Part shown: positions 5,125 through 6,496 of the stretch, in pieces
Numbering within the stretch: the stretch's first letter is position 1
How the letters are laid out: each line of letters starts with the position of its first letter
NCBI GenBank assembly: GCA_021790415.1
Contig: JAJYDZ010000105.1
Coordinates: 1 to 6,496 of the forward strand
Length of the DNA: 6,496 nucleotides
Origin: Thermoplasmata archaeon
GTDB lineage: Archaea; Thermoplasmatota; Thermoplasmata; Thermoplasmatales; Thermoplasmataceae
Direction: 5' to 3'
Translations under genes and position numbers: made by a program
Notes under the pieces: model-generated
The model's input: only the letters and a program-made list of their open reading frames with translations
The model's database searches: none
Told to the model about the DNA's origin: nothing

Positions 5125-5582
5125 TTACTTTCGGCCGATACATAAGAAAATGTCAAATACAGATAATACGACATTAACGTGATCAGCGAGAGGGATAGGA
5201 CAGAAAAGAAGAGATTGAACAGCTCAATGGTAGTCCTATCACCATATGATAAAATACTAATTGCAGTAGAAGCAAACCCACAAGCCAGAGCTATGACTTC
5301 TGATGATGTTGCGGTTAATATTATTTTACCGATAGATTTGAAAGCTTGGTTGTCTTTTATTTTTTTTTCTATAACAGGAACAACTCCAATAAGAATCGAA
5401 AATGTTGTGAAAGTTAAACCAAGCATTATTCCCATGAGTGAAGTTAATTCCTGATTTAGGGAAGACAGTGATAGCTCATCATAGGTCTTAGTAGCCAACA
5501 TCAACGAGAACCATACTATGTTCATCAACACCAAAGCTATAATTGGAAAGTATCTTCTTAGGAATCTTTTTGTTTTTCGCAT
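5121..5582 (-). CDS. Small four-helix membrane protein, possible RexB-like effector
   Basis: A 153-residue protein with a basic N-terminus (RKTKRFLRR) and four predicted membrane helices at about residues 12-30, 47-71, 86-111 and 118-146. Loops are short; the one after helix 2 is basic (EKKIKDNQ). The basic N-terminus and basic loop after an even number of spans both fit a cytoplasmic location, with two hairpins in the membrane. No transporter or enzyme motif is visible. Size and topology match lambda RexB (144 residues, four helices) and other small membrane effectors of abortive-infection systems, but the match is of form, not sequence. I chose ATG 5582 because a strong BRE/TATA element lies about 29 bp upstream; a TTG at 5630 would add 16 residues but would put the TATA box inside the gene. 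It meets the 322-residue gene tail to tail. Confidence 0.8.
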   Translation of the reverse strand: MRKTKRFLRRYFPIIALVLMNIVWFSLMLATKTYDELSLSSLNQELTSLMGIMLGLTFTTFSILIGVVPVIEKKIKDNQAFKSIGKIILTATSSEVIALACGFASTAISILSYGDRTTIELFNLFFSVLSLSLITLMSYYLYLTFSYVSAESN

Positions 5583-5606
5583 TAAGCTATTATATCCTAA
5601 ATATTT

Positions 5607-5627
5607 CAATATAAAACCCTTTCCTTT
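5607..5627 (-). promoter_or_regulatory. BRE and TATA box of the membrane-protein gene
   Basis: Read on the minus strand, a purine-rich GAAAGGAAAGGG (BRE-like) is followed directly by TTTTATATT, centred about 29 bp before the ATG at 5582. The spacing predicts a leaderless transcript starting at or just before that ATG. It is one of the two clearest promoters in the window and decides the start codon. Confidence 0.6.
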
Positions 5628-5693
5628 CAAATTCGCATTTGTTTCTATTTATTAGTTAAACAGAGTGAGTGTTGTTTGTCCACTAAGACAACA

Positions 5694-6463
5694 TTATTTG
5701 GAGGTACTGAGACTGTATCGGTACCCACACCCCCAACTATTCTTCTTCGGATCATACACCATCGTAGGCCTGTGATGAACAGTTACCTTATTCGGCTCCC
5801 CAAATATCCCAATGATTTCAGGGTCAGTCATTGACAGATTCAAGAGGTAAGTTCCCTGGTGATTGTCCAGTAAACTCTTCAAATCGACAAAATCTTCCAT
5901 TTTGAACTTATACCTGTACTGATCGCCTCCCCTCAAATATGGCGGATCTAGATATAATAAAACATCAGGCCTGTTGTATCTCTTCATAAGAGATCTGAAA
6001 TCCATGTTCTCAACTATCCACTTCTTCGCCAGGAGAAAATCTTCAGTTCTCAATGGTGGTAGGTTTGCCTTTTTGTAATATCGCTTGAAGGCCTTTCCTG
6101 CACCAGAGAATGAAAACGTGTGCAGATATATGGTCTTGAAGGCAATATCCACATCATTTCTAGGATCTGATAATTTCAACTCTTGGAATATGGTCTCATG
6201 AGGAAACGCATTCCTCAGCTTCCTTTCCAGCTGCATTCTTGTCCTGTTGTCCTGGAGAACCTTGAATGTCACATAGAGATCTTTATTGACGTCGTTATAC
6301 ACCTTGACCTTCTTCCATTCATCAGGTATATTCAGCAATACCTTACCTGACCCCCGAATACATCAACAACTATATCAAATTGGTCTAGATTTTTCTCCAG
6401 TATCTGGAGGATATTTTTGATCTGATAGAATCTGCCGCCATAATACGGAAAGGTGCTCTTCAT
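5694..6463 (-). pseudogene. D12-class adenine-N6 DNA methyltransferase, frameshifted
   Basis: Two minus-strand frames join into a 256-residue DNA methyltransferase of the Dam/D12 class, which transfers a methyl group from S-adenosylmethionine to adenine N6. The first frame starts at ATG 6463 with FPYYGGRFYQIKNIL (motif X) and DIVVDVFGG, then goes out of frame in the C5 run at 6351-6355 (G5 in the coding strand) and stops 15 bases later. Adding one G restores motif I as D-V-F-G-G-S-G-K and continues into NDVNKDLYVTFKVL, the catalytic motif IV DPPY (restored residues 173-176) and a normal C-terminus. Length and motif order are those of a full D12 enzyme, so this single base is the only defect. 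No restriction endonuclease is visible. The target site cannot be read. The frame is open upstream to a TAA at the window edge with no other start. Confidence 0.8.
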
Positions 6464-6496
6464 ATGATTGTCTATTACGCAATCATTTAATCCTTA

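Noticed and set aside
5670..5693. Hairpin directly after the methyltransferase stop as a terminator
   Set aside because: TTGTC/GACAA with a bulge gives only seven pairs and no T-run follows on the minus strand; archaeal termination mainly needs T-runs.
1..6496. tRNA, rRNA, insertion sequence or integrase
   Set aside because: I found no tRNA-like cloverleaf, rRNA-like stretch, transposase motif or terminal inverted repeats with target duplications in the window.

Overview
The window looks like an accessory, defence-rich stretch of an archaeal chromosome or plasmid, most likely from the Thermoplasmatales or relatives. This rests on several signs. Two very small AbrB/SpoVT-type proteins of a kind common there are present. 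TATA boxes lie about 26-30 bp upstream of several start codons, as expected for leaderless archaeal mRNAs. AGA/AGG arginine and ATA isoleucine codons are heavily used. TTG starts are frequent. I could run no search, so the taxonomic call is an inference.

Layout. Positions 1-429 hold no convincing gene but contain a dense block of short direct and inverted repeats (about 124-275), then a ribbon-helix-helix DNA-binding protein on the minus strand (430-591). A glycosyltransferase-like protein (755-1456, plus) follows. Next is a minus-strand gene of unknown function broken by one extra base in an A7 run (1540-1906). Next is a small AbrB-like regulator (2030-2194, plus) with a textbook TATA box and a perfect palindrome touching its start codon. 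It is convergent with an intact OLD-family ATPase/TOPRIM nuclease (2210-3700, minus). A second AbrB-like regulator (3781-3930, minus) lies just upstream of the OLD gene. Reading away from it is a 322-residue soluble protein of unknown family (4156-5124, plus). It meets a four-helix membrane protein (5121-5582, minus) tail to tail, and their two stop codons share the four bases CTAG. The window ends with a D12-class adenine-N6 DNA methyltransferase (5694-6463, minus), complete in motifs but split by one missing base in a C5/G5 run.

How it may work together. OLD nucleases, orphan adenine methyltransferases and pairs of a soluble protein with a small multi-helix membrane protein (as in lambda RexA/RexB) are all linked to conflict with viruses and plasmids. 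The 2210-5630 block is also poorer in G+C in the lines I counted than its flanks. My reading is a small defence island with its own AbrB-type regulators. The soluble/membrane pair at 4156-5582 is the best candidate for an undescribed system. Both broken genes carry their lesion in a homopolymer, so sequencing error has to be excluded before they are called dead.
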